Source: Amycolatopsis eburnea
Lineage (GTDB): Bacteria; Actinomycetota; Actinomycetes; Mycobacteriales; Pseudonocardiaceae
DNA length: 64,000 bases
Direction: 5' to 3'
NCBI RefSeq assembly: GCF_003937945.1
Contig: NZ_RSEC01000048.1
Coordinates: forward strand, 310,001 to 374,000
Part shown: piece by piece, positions 35,721 to 43,179 of the stretch
Layout of the letters: every line of letters begins with the position of its first letter
How positions within the stretch are numbered: the stretch's first letter is position 1
The notes under the pieces: model-generated
The model's input: only the letters and a program-made list of their open reading frames with translations
Databases searched by the model: none
What the model was told of the DNA's origin: nothing
Position numbers and translations under genes: made by a program

Positions 35721-37117
35721 CGGTGCTCTCCCCTCGTTTCGCCCGATTCTTCCTGGTCGCGGGCTCGTGTGCCACTCACGAGGGCGGATACCCGCGCGAC
35801 GGCCACCGCAAAGCCCGCGAGCGCGACCAGTCCGAGCGCGACCACCAAGCCGGGCCAGACGTAGAGCACCTGGCCGAAGGTCCCCTGCCGTCCGGCGAAC
35901 ACCACACCCAGCAGTTCCGGCAGGAACGCGAGCACGCCGAGCGGCAGCAACGGCGGCACGACGCGCCACCACCGGGGCTTCCGCCGGGCTCGCCGCACTC
36001 CCAGGACGGCCAGCCCGGCCGCGACGAGCGCCAGCCCGCCGAGCACCCAGTCGGCGACGACACCGGCGGGCAGCGAGACCTCCGGCGCGCCGCCTTCGAG
36101 CAGGTCCGCGATGCCCTTGGCCAGCAGCTCGGCCTCGTTGTCCAGCGCCATGCCGGTGTTCGCCATGACGGCGACGCCGTAGCCGCTCGGCAACAGCACC
36201 TGCGCGGCGGTGTGGGAAAACCAGTCGCCGGTGTGCGACACCCGGCCGTCCCGGACGCGCCAGCCCAGCGCGTAGTCGCGGCCGGGAGCCGGGGTGTGCG
36301 CGAGCGCGGCCGAAGCCGGCGAGAGGACGCCACCGCCGTCACGCTGGGCGATCAGCCACTTCGCCAGGTCGCCGGCGGTGCTCAGGACGCCGTGGCTGCC
36401 GCCGGTGAACCAGTCCGGTTCGGACACCGGGACCTCGATCCCGAACGCCCGGACGTACCCCTCGGTCCCGGCCGGCGGCGTGTCCACGGTGGTGCTCGCC
36501 GTCATCCCGAGCGGCGCGAACAGCCGGGCGCGCAGGTACTCCGCGAACGGCTGCCCGGCCACCACCTCGACGATCCGGGCGGCCACCTCGTAGTTCGGGT
36601 TGTGGTAGTGGAACTCGGCCCCCGGTTCGCTCGCCAGCGGCGCCTCACGGAGCCGGGTCACCGCTTCGGCGAGGGTGCGCGGCTGCGCCAGCTTCAGGTC
36701 GGGGAACGCGGAATCGGCCATCCCGGACGTCTGGTCCAGCAGCATCCGGACGGTGATCCGGGTGCCACGCGGGTCCGCGAGCCGGAAGTCCGGGAGGTAG
36801 CGCGTGACCGGCTCGTCGAGCGCGAGTCGGCCGGCTTCGACGAGCTGGAGAACGGCGAACGCCGTCATGGACTTGCTCACCGACGCGATCGGCAGCCGGC
36901 TCGCCGCGGTGACCGGCGCACCCGCGGCGTCGTGGCCGTAGCCCGCGACGCGGACGACGTCGCCACCGCGGGTGACGGCGACCGAGGCACCGGGCAGGCC
37001 GGCGTGGTCGAGGTATGCGCGGATGTAACCGTCGACGTCCGGAGGCGGAGCGGCGGCGGCCGCGGGGGTCGCGGTGGCGAGCAGCAGCGCCGCAAGCACG
37101 AGGAAAAGCCTGGTCAT
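35687..37117 (-). CDS. Secreted/membrane serine hydrolase, beta-lactamase (class C) family
   Basis: 476 aa from ATG 37117. Signal peptide MTRLFLVLAALLLATATPAA. Penicillin-binding fold: S-x-x-K in IASVSKSMTAF, tyrosine motif FHYHNPNYEVA (Y-x-N type), and third motif H-T-G in VSHTGDWFSH. C-terminal extension with about four membrane helices (~345-460). Relatives are D-alanyl-peptidases, esterases or beta-lactamase-like enzymes at the cell surface. No good Shine-Dalgarno precedes either 37117 or the in-frame ATG at 37144. Its 3' end overlaps the PGPGW gene by 34 bp. Confidence 0.88.
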   Translation of the reverse strand: MTRLFLVLAALLLATATPAAAAAPPPDVDGYIRAYLDHAGLPGASVAVTRGGDVVRVAGYGHDAAGAPVTAASRLPIASVSKSMTAFAVLQLVEAGRLALDEPVTRYLPDFRLADPRGTRITVRMLLDQTSGMADSAFPDLKLAQPRTLAEAVTRLREAPLASEPGAEFHYHNPNYEVAARIVEVVAGQPFAEYLRARLFAPLGMTASTTVDTPPAGTEGYVRAFGIEVPVSEPDWFTGGSHGVLSTAGDLAKWLIAQRDGGGVLSPASAALAHTPAPGRDYALGWRVRDGRVSHTGDWFSHTAAQVLLPSGYGVAVMANTGMALDNEAELLAKGIADLLEGGAPEVSLPAGVVADWVLGGLALVAAGLAVLGVRRARRKPRWWRVVPPLLPLGVLAFLPELLGVVFAGRQGTFGQVLYVWPGLVVALGLVALAGFAVAVARVSALVSGTRARDQEESGETRGEHRWASANRPSAS

Positions 37118-37233
37118 GGGGGTAAAGCTAGGGATTCCGCGCATCCGCCACCGCTGCCGGACGACGTCGGCGACCCCCTACTTTCGGCACCTCCTTGACG
37201 GCCGAGGCCCCACCGTGCCATAGTCAACACATC

Positions 37234-37259
37234 GGTTGATAAACAGATTGGTTGATAAA
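37234..37259. promoter_or_regulatory. Tandem operator repeats before the ArsR gene
   Basis: GGTTGATAAA occurs twice, at 37234-37243 and 37250-37259, 16 bp apart; the second ends one base before the ATG. CAACACATCGGTTG just upstream also forms a short inverted repeat. Probable autoregulatory ArsR sites. Confidence 0.5.
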
Positions 37260-37260
37260 G

Positions 37261-37596
37261 ATGGCGCTTGACGAGGAGGGACTGGACCGGGCGTTCACCG
37301 CGCTCGGCGACCCGGTGCGGCGGGCGATCGTCGCCCGGCTCTCCCGCGGCGAAGCGACGGTGAACGAGCTGGCCGAGCCCTTCGAGATCACCAAGCAGGC
37401 GATCTCGCGGCACATCCAAGTACTGGAGCAGGCCGGGCTGATCACCCGCAGCCGCGACGGCCAGCGACGGCCGTGCCACCTCGTCCCGGCCGCCCTCGAA
37501 GCGCTGACCGGCTGGATCGACACCTACCGGCTGGCGACCGAACGCACCTACCGGCGGCTGGACGCCGTCCTGGAAACCCTGGAGGAAGAGCAATGA
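37261..37596 (+). CDS. ArsR-family winged-helix regulator
   Basis: 111 aa from ATG 37261. Begins MALDEEGLDRAFTALGDPVR; HTH with SRGEATVNELAEPFEITKQA and ISRHIQVLEQAGLITRSRDG; then RRPCHLVPAALEALTGWIDT. No metal-binding cysteine pair, so it is the type usually paired with an AHSA1/SRPBCC protein. No Shine-Dalgarno is seen; the operator repeats abut the ATG, suggesting a leaderless message. First gene of ArsR-SRPBCC-RibD, coupled by a 4-base overlap. Confidence 0.9.
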   Translation: MALDEEGLDRAFTALGDPVRRAIVARLSRGEATVNELAEPFEITKQAISRHIQVLEQAGLITRSRDGQRRPCHLVPAALEALTGWIDTYRLATERTYRRLDAVLETLEEEQ

Positions 37597-38057
37597 GCAC
37601 CACGATCACCGCGCAGCCCGGCACCCCGTTCATCGAGATCACCCGCGAGTTCGCGGCCTCGCCGGACAAGGTCCTGCGCGCCCACACCGACCCGGAGCTC
37701 GTCGTCCGCTGGCTGGGCCCGCGCGGCATGGAGATGGAACTGCTCGAGTTCGACGCCCGCTCGGGCGGCGGCTACCACTACGTCCACCGCGACGACCGAG
37801 GCGAATACCGCTTCCGCGGCGTCTTCCACACGGTGAGCGCCGACCGGATCATCCAGACCTTCGAGTTCGAGGGCGCTCCGGGCGAAGTCTGCCTGGAGTC
37901 GATGACGCTGATCGACCTCGGCGGCCGCACGCGGATCGAGAGCCGCTCGGTGTACCCGTCGGTCGAGGCCCGCGACGCGGCGGTCGACAGCGGCATGAAC
38001 AACGGCATCACGCAGTCGTACGAGCGGCTCGACGAGGTGCTGGAGAAGGAGGGCTGA
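37593..38057 (+). CDS. SRPBCC / AHSA1-domain protein
   Basis: 154 aa from ATG 37593, overlapping the ArsR stop (ATGA; GGAGGAAGAG upstream). START-like fold: FIEITREFAASPDKVLRAHT, PELVVRWLGPRGMEMELLEF, GGYHYVHRDDRGEYRFRGVF, and a C-terminal helix SGMNNGITQSYERLDEVL. ArsR-AHSA1 pairs are very common; the AHSA1 partner is a small-ligand-binding protein of uncertain role. One base separates it from the next gene. Confidence 0.9.
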   Translation: MSTTITAQPGTPFIEITREFAASPDKVLRAHTDPELVVRWLGPRGMEMELLEFDARSGGGYHYVHRDDRGEYRFRGVFHTVSADRIIQTFEFEGAPGEVCLESMTLIDLGGRTRIESRSVYPSVEARDAAVDSGMNNGITQSYERLDEVLEKEG

Positions 38058-38058
38058 C

Positions 38059-38655
38059 ATGCCGGTCGTCGCGAGCTTCTGCATGTCGCTCGACGGCTTC
38101 GTGGCGCGGCCCGACGACAGCGTCGGGCCGCTCTTCGACTGGTACACCGCGGGCGATGTCGAGGTGCCGATGGTGGGCTACCCCATCACGTTCCGCGTCG
38201 CGCCGTCGAGCGCGGGCTACCTGCGAGCACAGCTGGAATGGGCGCGCCACAGCGCTTTCGTCTGCGGCCGCCGGGTGTTCGACCACACCCACGGCTGGGG
38301 CGGTCACCCACCCGGCGGCGGTGCGGCGTTCGTGGTGACGCACCGGCCGCCCCCGGAGGACTGGTCCGCGGAGAACCTGGCACCGTTCACGTTCGTCGGC
38401 GACGTCGGAACCGCGATCGAGCACGCGAAGTCGGCGGGCGACGGCAACGTCGGCGTCTCCGGCCCGAGCATCGCCCGGCAGTGCCTGAACCTGGGCCTGC
38501 TGGACGAAGTACGGATCGACCTGGTGCCGGTGTTCCTCGGCGAGGGCGTGCGCTACTTCGAAGATCTCGGCGCGACGAAGGCCGAACTGGAGCGCGTGGA
38601 GGTCGTGGCCGGCGAGGGCGTCACCCACCTGCGTTACCGAGTGCACCAGCACTGA
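38059..38655 (+). CDS. Dihydrofolate reductase / RibD C-terminal-domain family protein
   Basis: 198 aa from ATG 38059 (AAGGAGGGC upstream). Opens VVASFCMSLDGFVARPDDSV, the conserved start of RibD_C proteins, then FVCGRRVFDHTHGWGG, AAFVVTHRPPPEDW, VGVSGPSIARQCLNLGLLDE and VRIDLVPVFLGEGVRYFEDL. NAD(P)H-dependent reductase fold; actual substrate unknown. Third gene of the ArsR operon. Confidence 0.9.
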   Translation: MPVVASFCMSLDGFVARPDDSVGPLFDWYTAGDVEVPMVGYPITFRVAPSSAGYLRAQLEWARHSAFVCGRRVFDHTHGWGGHPPGGGAAFVVTHRPPPEDWSAENLAPFTFVGDVGTAIEHAKSAGDGNVGVSGPSIARQCLNLGLLDEVRIDLVPVFLGEGVRYFEDLGATKAELERVEVVAGEGVTHLRYRVHQH

Positions 38656-38674
38656 CTTCACCTCTTCGTGTGAT

Positions 38675-38686
38675 GAACGACTGTTC
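38675..38686. promoter_or_regulatory. LexA (SOS) box upstream of the truncated DUF222 gene
   Basis: GAAC-GACT-GTTC with right flank GA, close to the consensus TCGAAC-N4-GTTCGA. TAACCT at 38697-38702 would place the start point at about the GTG 38710. Same spacing and TGAT prefix as the site at 7918. Confidence 0.75.
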
Positions 38687-38709
38687 GAAAGATCGGTAAC
38701 CTGGATCAC

Positions 38710-39765
38710 GTGGACAGCAACGATCTTCAGCAAGCCGATGCGGCGGCCTTGACCGACCGCATCGGCTCGCTGCTCGCCGTCGTGAGAACGGCCGAGGCGG
38801 AAATCGGTGCCCTGCTGGTGGAAATCGAGTCACGCGGCGCACCGGAGACGTTCGGCTACCAGTCGGCCGCCCAGTTGTACGCACGCCTGGCCGACGTACC
38901 GAAAGCCACCGCTGAAGCGGTCATGAGGCGCGCCCGGGCAACGCATTCCCCGGACGGCAAACCTTTGGCACCCGCCACCGCAATCGTGGCGTCGGCCGGA
39001 CGGTTGAGCACGCCGATGATCGACTCGATCGTCAAGGTGCTGGCGAAAGTTCCGCCCGAGCACCGCGAAGACACCGAGCAGCAGCTACTGCTGTCGGCCA
39101 TGTCCGAAGCCGGACACCGGAAGGTCGCGGCGCTGGGTTCCCGCCTCTCGGCCGACCTGACCACCCCGGACACCGGCGACGCCGAGCCGTCCACCCCCGA
39201 GCCCGCCACTCCGTCGCGCAAACTTTCGTTGCGCCGCAAGAGGTCCGGCGTCTGGGAGCTGTCCGGCCGCTTCGACGACGAGACCGGCAACCGTGCCAGC
39301 GCCCTGTTCGACGCCCTGGCCGAGCGCCGCGCCGCCGAAGAGGGCGAGGAGTCCCGCACGCCGGAGGAGCACTACGGCGACGCCTTCTCCGACGCGATCG
39401 ACCTGGCCCTCGACTCCCCGGATCTGCCGATGCAGTACGGCGATCGCGTCCAGGTGCTAATCCCGGACATTCCGGCGGCATCCGACACCACCGAGTCCAC
39501 ACCGGACGACGCGGACACCACTCCCGTCACCGAGCCCCGCAACAGTGCTCTCACTCTGGCCGCCACGGCCAACAGCACCGAATCCTCAACCCCGCCCCCG
39601 GGCCGCCTCCGCCGCCTGTTCTCGACCGGCCGCAGCCACGCGACACCCGAGCGATCACGCCGACACGTACCCCAGTCGCCCCCGCCCGCGACGCCGCTGC
39701 CCTACCCGGCATCAGATCGCCGGCATCCTGACGCAGCAGCGCACCCACCATCGGCCGCCGCCTAA
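38710..39765 (+). CDS. DUF222-domain protein lacking the HNH nuclease half (truncated paralogue)
   Basis: 351 aa from GTG 38710. Residues 1-~255 parallel the protein at 7951 closely (AEIGALLVEIESRGAPETFG; SLRRKRSGVWELSGRFDDET; HYGDAFSDAIDLALDSPDLP). After about residue 258 (VLIPDIPAASDTTESTPDD) similarity ends. The remaining ~95 residues are a serine/proline/threonine-rich tail with no cysteine-histidine HNH motif. No HNH remnant is recognisable in the other frames up to 39900. The shared 3' hairpin is still present. So this is a decayed or repurposed copy; it may be a pseudogene or a nuclease-free partner. Confidence 0.75.
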   Translation: MDSNDLQQADAAALTDRIGSLLAVVRTAEAEIGALLVEIESRGAPETFGYQSAAQLYARLADVPKATAEAVMRRARATHSPDGKPLAPATAIVASAGRLSTPMIDSIVKVLAKVPPEHREDTEQQLLLSAMSEAGHRKVAALGSRLSADLTTPDTGDAEPSTPEPATPSRKLSLRRKRSGVWELSGRFDDETGNRASALFDALAERRAAEEGEESRTPEEHYGDAFSDAIDLALDSPDLPMQYGDRVQVLIPDIPAASDTTESTPDDADTTPVTEPRNSALTLAATANSTESSTPPPGRLRRLFSTGRSHATPERSRRHVPQSPPPATPLPYPASDRRHPDAAAHPPSAAA

Positions 39766-39858
39766 GCCACGGCGAAAGGGCCGCCCAGCCGCCGACGACC
39801 TTAGTCGCGCCAACTACCAGCCGCGCAATCACAGCGGCAGGCAACCGAACATGGGAAA

Positions 39859-39884
39859 GGCCCGCAGCCACCAGGCTCCGGGCC
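39859..39884 (+). terminator. Hairpin after the truncated DUF222 gene
   Basis: GGCCCGCAGCC-ACCA-GGCTCCGGGCC, 11-base arms with one mismatch. Nearly the same sequence and flanks as the hairpin at 9167 after the intact copy. It also lies just past the convergent flavin reductase stop at 39907. The 93 bp between 39766 and 39858 hold nothing else recognisable. Confidence 0.6.
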
Positions 39885-39906
39885 CACACCCACGCGCCGG
39901 CCGGAC

Positions 39907-40494
39907 CTACTCCCCCGCCCCAGCCAGCAACTGGTCGAACGGCACGAACTCCGGCTCGGCAGTAGCCGCCGGCCGCCCCGCCGCCAGCGCGGCCAGTTCC
40001 GCGCCGGCCTTCTCGATCCGGCGCTGCAGCGCGCCTTCACCGCCACCCCAGTCGGACGAAGCCGCGTACACGCCTGTCGCGACCGGATCTGCCTTCAGGT
40101 ACCCGAACAGCGGGCGCAGCTGGTAGTCGAGCACCAGCGAGTGCCGCTCGGTACCGCCGGTCGCGCCGAGCAGCACCGGCTTGCCCACCAGCGAATCCGC
40201 GTCGAGCACGTCGAAGAACGACTTGAACAGCCCGCTGTAGCCCGCCGTGAACACCGGCGTCACCGCGATCAGCGCGTCCGCACCGGTCACGGCGTCGATC
40301 GCCGCGCGCAGCTCCGGGCTCGGGAATCCGGTGAGCAGGTTCTTCGTGACGTCGAGCGCGATGTCCCGCAGTTCGACGGCGGTCACCGAGACCGGCTCGC
40401 CGGCCGCGGCGACGGTCGCCGCGGCCAGCCGGTCGGCCAGCAACCGGGTCGACGAGGGCACCGACAGCCCCGCCGTCACCACCGCGAGCTTCAT
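39907..40494 (-). CDS. NADPH-dependent FMN reductase (CE1759-type)
   Basis: 195 aa from ATG 40494. Flavodoxin-like fold: KLAVVTAGLSVPSSTRLLAD, ADALIAVTPVFTAGYSGLFK, SFFDVLDADSLVGKPVLLGA and TGGTERHSLVLDYQLRPLFG. The CE1759 subgroup occurs next to CE1758-type LLM monooxygenases and supplies them with reduced FMN. Here its ATG overlaps the LLM stop (ATGA), supporting that pairing. Confidence 0.92.
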   Translation of the reverse strand: MKLAVVTAGLSVPSSTRLLADRLAAATVAAAGEPVSVTAVELRDIALDVTKNLLTGFPSPELRAAIDAVTGADALIAVTPVFTAGYSGLFKSFFDVLDADSLVGKPVLLGATGGTERHSLVLDYQLRPLFGYLKADPVATGVYAASSDWGGGEGALQRRIEKAGAELAALAAGRPAATAEPEFVPFDQLLAGAGE

Positions 40495-41579
40495 GCCTGG
40501 CTCCCGACCAGCGCCGCCGCCTTCAGGGACTCGTGGGTCGGCGCGTCCGGGACGTGGGCCGGGCGCATCGCGTCCAGTTCCTTGCGCAGCACCGGAACGA
40601 CGTGCTCGCCGAGCAGGTCGAGCTGCTCCAGGACCGTCTTCAGCGGCAGGCCGGCGTGGTCCATCAGGAACAGCTGGCGCTGGTAGTCGCCGAAGTGCTC
40701 GCGGAAGGTCAGCGTCTTGTCGATGACCTCCTGCGGACTGCCGACGGTCAGCGGCGTCTGGTCGGTAAACTCCTCCAGCGACGGGCCGTGCCCGTACACC
40801 GGCGCGTTGTCGAAGTACGGCCGGAACTCGTTCCACGCGTCCTGGGACTTCGGGCGGATGAACGCCTGGCCGCCGAGGCCGACGATGGCCTGGTCGGCCT
40901 GGCCGTGGCCGTAGTGCTCGAAGCGCTGCCGGTAGAAGGCGATCAGCTGCTGGAAGTGCTCCTTCGGCCAGAAGATGTGGTTGGCGAAGAAGCCGTCGCC
41001 GTAGTAGGCGGCCTGCTCGGCGATCTCCGGGCTGCGGATGGAACCGTGCCAGACGAACGGCGGGACGCCGTCGAGCGGGCGCGGTGTCGAGGTGAAGCCC
41101 TGCAGCGGCGTGCGGAACTTGCCCTGCCAGTCGACGACGTCCTCGCGCCAGAGCTTGCGCAGCAGTGCGTAGTTCTCGATGGCCAGCGGGATGCCCTGGC
41201 GGATGTCCTGGCCGAACCACGGGTAGACCGGGCCGGTGTTGCCGCGGCCCATCATCAGGTCGACGCGGCCGTCGGCGAGGTGCTGCAGCATCGCGAAGTC
41301 CTCGGCGATCTTCACCGGGTCGTTCGTGGTGATCAGCGTCGTCGACGTCGAGAGGATCAGCTTGGACGTCTGCGCCGCGATGTGGCCCAGCATCGTCGTG
41401 GGCGAGGACGGCACGAACGGCGGGTTGTGGTGCTCGCCGGTCGCGAAGACGTCGAGCCCGACCTCCTCCGCCTTGAGCGCGATCCGGACCATCGCCTTGA
41501 TCCGCTCGTGTTCCGTCGGCGTGCTGCCGTTCGTGGGATCGGTCGTGACGTCGCCCACCGTGAAGATTCCGAACTGCAT
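40491..41579 (-). CDS. LLM-class FMN-dependent monooxygenase (CE1758-type)
   Basis: 362 aa from ATG 41579 (GGGAG seven bases upstream). Luciferase-like barrel: MQFGIFTVGDVTTDPTNGST, GLDVFATGEHHNPPFVPSSP, GRVDLMMGRGNTGPVYPWFG, GVPPFVWHGSIRSPEIAEQA, TVGSPQEVIDKTLTFREHFG. Uses FMNH2 from the adjacent reductase to oxygenate an unknown substrate. First gene of the two-gene operon, divergent from the PLD-like gene across a 107-bp gap. Confidence 0.92.
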   Translation of the reverse strand: MQFGIFTVGDVTTDPTNGSTPTEHERIKAMVRIALKAEEVGLDVFATGEHHNPPFVPSSPTTMLGHIAAQTSKLILSTSTTLITTNDPVKIAEDFAMLQHLADGRVDLMMGRGNTGPVYPWFGQDIRQGIPLAIENYALLRKLWREDVVDWQGKFRTPLQGFTSTPRPLDGVPPFVWHGSIRSPEIAEQAAYYGDGFFANHIFWPKEHFQQLIAFYRQRFEHYGHGQADQAIVGLGGQAFIRPKSQDAWNEFRPYFDNAPVYGHGPSLEEFTDQTPLTVGSPQEVIDKTLTFREHFGDYQRQLFLMDHAGLPLKTVLEQLDLLGEHVVPVLRKELDAMRPAHVPDAPTHESLKAAALVGSQA

Positions 41580-41686
41580 GACCTGCTCCCTTCGCGAGCA
41601 CCATCTTACATGCGCGTTCAACTACTTCCAAGCAAGAGATATTCCGCCCGTCAATGCCGGAGGGGGCACCAAGTAAGGTCAAGGAC

Positions 41687-43045
41687 ATGGACGCGGAGCT
41701 CGGTCGGCTGGGTCTGGCAGAACGTTCGGTACGACTTCTCACGGGCCGCGACATCTGGGGCTCGATCACCCCACTGCTCGCGCCTCGCCGAAACCTGGTG
41801 GCGGCCTTCGGCCACGTCGGTCCCGGCGCGGCCGCGCTGCTGCCGCTGGAACCCGGCGACACGCTGATCACGGACGCGAGCCTGGACACGGTGCTGTCCG
41901 GCGCGACGAGCCCGCACGCGCTGCTGCACTGGGTCAAGGCGGGTGTGATCGTGCACTCGCTGCGCGGACTGAACGCCAAGCTGGTGATCGCGGAGGACGA
42001 CCCGTCGTTCGTGGTGGTCGGCTCGGCCGACGTCACCGCGGCCGGGCCCCGGCAGCTGTTCGAGGCGGTCACGCTCTCGCACGAGAAGCACACCGTCGAG
42101 GAGGCCCAGGAGGCCTGGCTCGAGTGGTGCGACCTCGCGGGCCCCGCACTGACCGCGGGCGACCTGGAGCCGTTGCTGGAGCAGTACGGCGCCGGCAAGC
42201 CGGTCACCGCGCGCCCCGCGACGCCCGCCCGCACCACCGCGCCCGCCCGCCCCGTGGTGACGAGCCGCCCCGTGACGCCGGTCCGGCCCGCGGCCGCGAC
42301 GCCGCCTCCCTCGCCGGTGCGCCCGGCGCCGTCCGCTCCCCCGGCTTCGCCCGTCCGGCCCGCGGCCGCGACGCCACCCCCTTCACCCGCGCGTCCGGCG
42401 CAGCCCGCCGGCTCGCAGCCGGGAGGTTCCACGCCGGCCGAGGCCGGTACCCCGGCCACTGAACCGGAAGACGTCACGGTCACCGCCGGCGCGGAACCGG
42501 TTGCGGCAGCGGCCGAAACCGAAGCGGCCGAACCCACCGACGTCCCCCGGCCCGCCTGGCCCCGCCCGGCCGAGCTCTACCTGGTCAGCCTCGTCGAAGG
42601 CGGGGAACCGTCCGCCGAAGCCGAGTACCGCCTGGAAGAGCTCGCCCGCGAGTACACGCACCCCGGCGAGAACGGCGAATCCCCCTTCCGCGTCGAACTG
42701 TTCTGGGCCGACGATGGCCAGGGCCAGGACCCGCCGCGCACGCTCCGCGCCGGCGTGCACGTGATCCGCGTCTACAGCCAGAAGCAGGGCCGCGCGCTGG
42801 TCGGGTCGCGGATCGAGGCGCCCGGCCTGGTCCTGCACGCCTACGCCGACGAGTTCGCCTACCCGCGGCGCACGTACTGCTACATCCTGACCCGGGAGTC
42901 GGCGGCGCGGCCGGCGTTCGGCGACCTGCGCAAGGGCCTCGCCACGATCGGTGAGAAGCCGAATTTCCGCAACAGCTTCCAGGTCCCGCGGAAGATCGAA
43001 GCCCTGCTGGGCCTGTGGCCCGACCTGGGCTACGACCCCCGCTAG
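41687..43045 (+). CDS. PLD-like degenerate domain - proline-rich linker - unknown C-terminal domain
   Basis: 452 aa from ATG 41687 (an ATG at 41654 is an alternative). Residues 1-~150 resemble a single phospholipase-D-like half: DTVLSGATSPHALLHWVKAG, VIVHSLRGLNAKLVIAEDDP, SFVVVGSADVTAAG. The H-x-K motif reads N-A-K, so the catalytic histidine is gone. Residues ~165-285 are a proline/alanine-rich linker holding a 24-residue duplication (VRPAAATPPPSP...). The C-terminal ~160 residues (PAELYLVSLVEGGEPSAEAE, VHVIRVYSQKQGRALVGSRI, YPRRTYCYILTRESAARPAF) form a compact domain I do not recognise. It lies between an LLM operon and parE, in the same direction as parE. Confidence 0.6.
   Translation: MDAELGRLGLAERSVRLLTGRDIWGSITPLLAPRRNLVAAFGHVGPGAAALLPLEPGDTLITDASLDTVLSGATSPHALLHWVKAGVIVHSLRGLNAKLVIAEDDPSFVVVGSADVTAAGPRQLFEAVTLSHEKHTVEEAQEAWLEWCDLAGPALTAGDLEPLLEQYGAGKPVTARPATPARTTAPARPVVTSRPVTPVRPAAATPPPSPVRPAPSAPPASPVRPAAATPPPSPARPAQPAGSQPGGSTPAEAGTPATEPEDVTVTAGAEPVAAAAETEAAEPTDVPRPAWPRPAELYLVSLVEGGEPSAEAEYRLEELAREYTHPGENGESPFRVELFWADDGQGQDPPRTLRAGVHVIRVYSQKQGRALVGSRIEAPGLVLHAYADEFAYPRRTYCYILTRESAARPAFGDLRKGLATIGEKPNFRNSFQVPRKIEALLGLWPDLGYDPR
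42281..42375 (+). repeat. 72-bp direct repeat inside the proline-rich linker
   Basis: GTCCGGCCCGCGGCCGCGAC at 42281 recurs at 42353, exactly 72 bp (24 codons) later. The second unit continues as VRPAAATPPPSPARPA against VRPAAATPPPSPVRPA in the first. An in-frame tandem duplication that lengthens the linker. Confidence 0.7.
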
Positions 43046-43106
43046 CGGGTCGCGCCCGCCACTCCGGGAGCGGGAGCGCGCGAAACTTGTCGGGGTGGGC
43101 GGATAT

Positions 43107-43124
43107 CCTGCACTACGGTGCAGG
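43107..43124 (+). promoter_or_regulatory. Hairpin in the parE leader
   Basis: CCTGCAC-TACG-GTGCAGG, perfect 7-base arms, 56 bp before the parE start and overlapping a TATCCT (43104-43109) that could be a -10 element. It could be an operator or a leader structure. Nothing else is recognisable in 43046-43179 beyond the GGGAG ribosome site. Confidence 0.35.
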
Positions 43125-43179
43125 CGAGTCCGCACCACCACCAGCACTTTCGCGAGCCACGATCCGGGAGAACGACCCT

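Noticed and set aside
42241..42420. Repeated GC-rich units that could look like a CRISPR or minisatellite
   Set aside because: They are in frame, 72 bp apart, and encode a proline-rich protein linker; no spacer structure.
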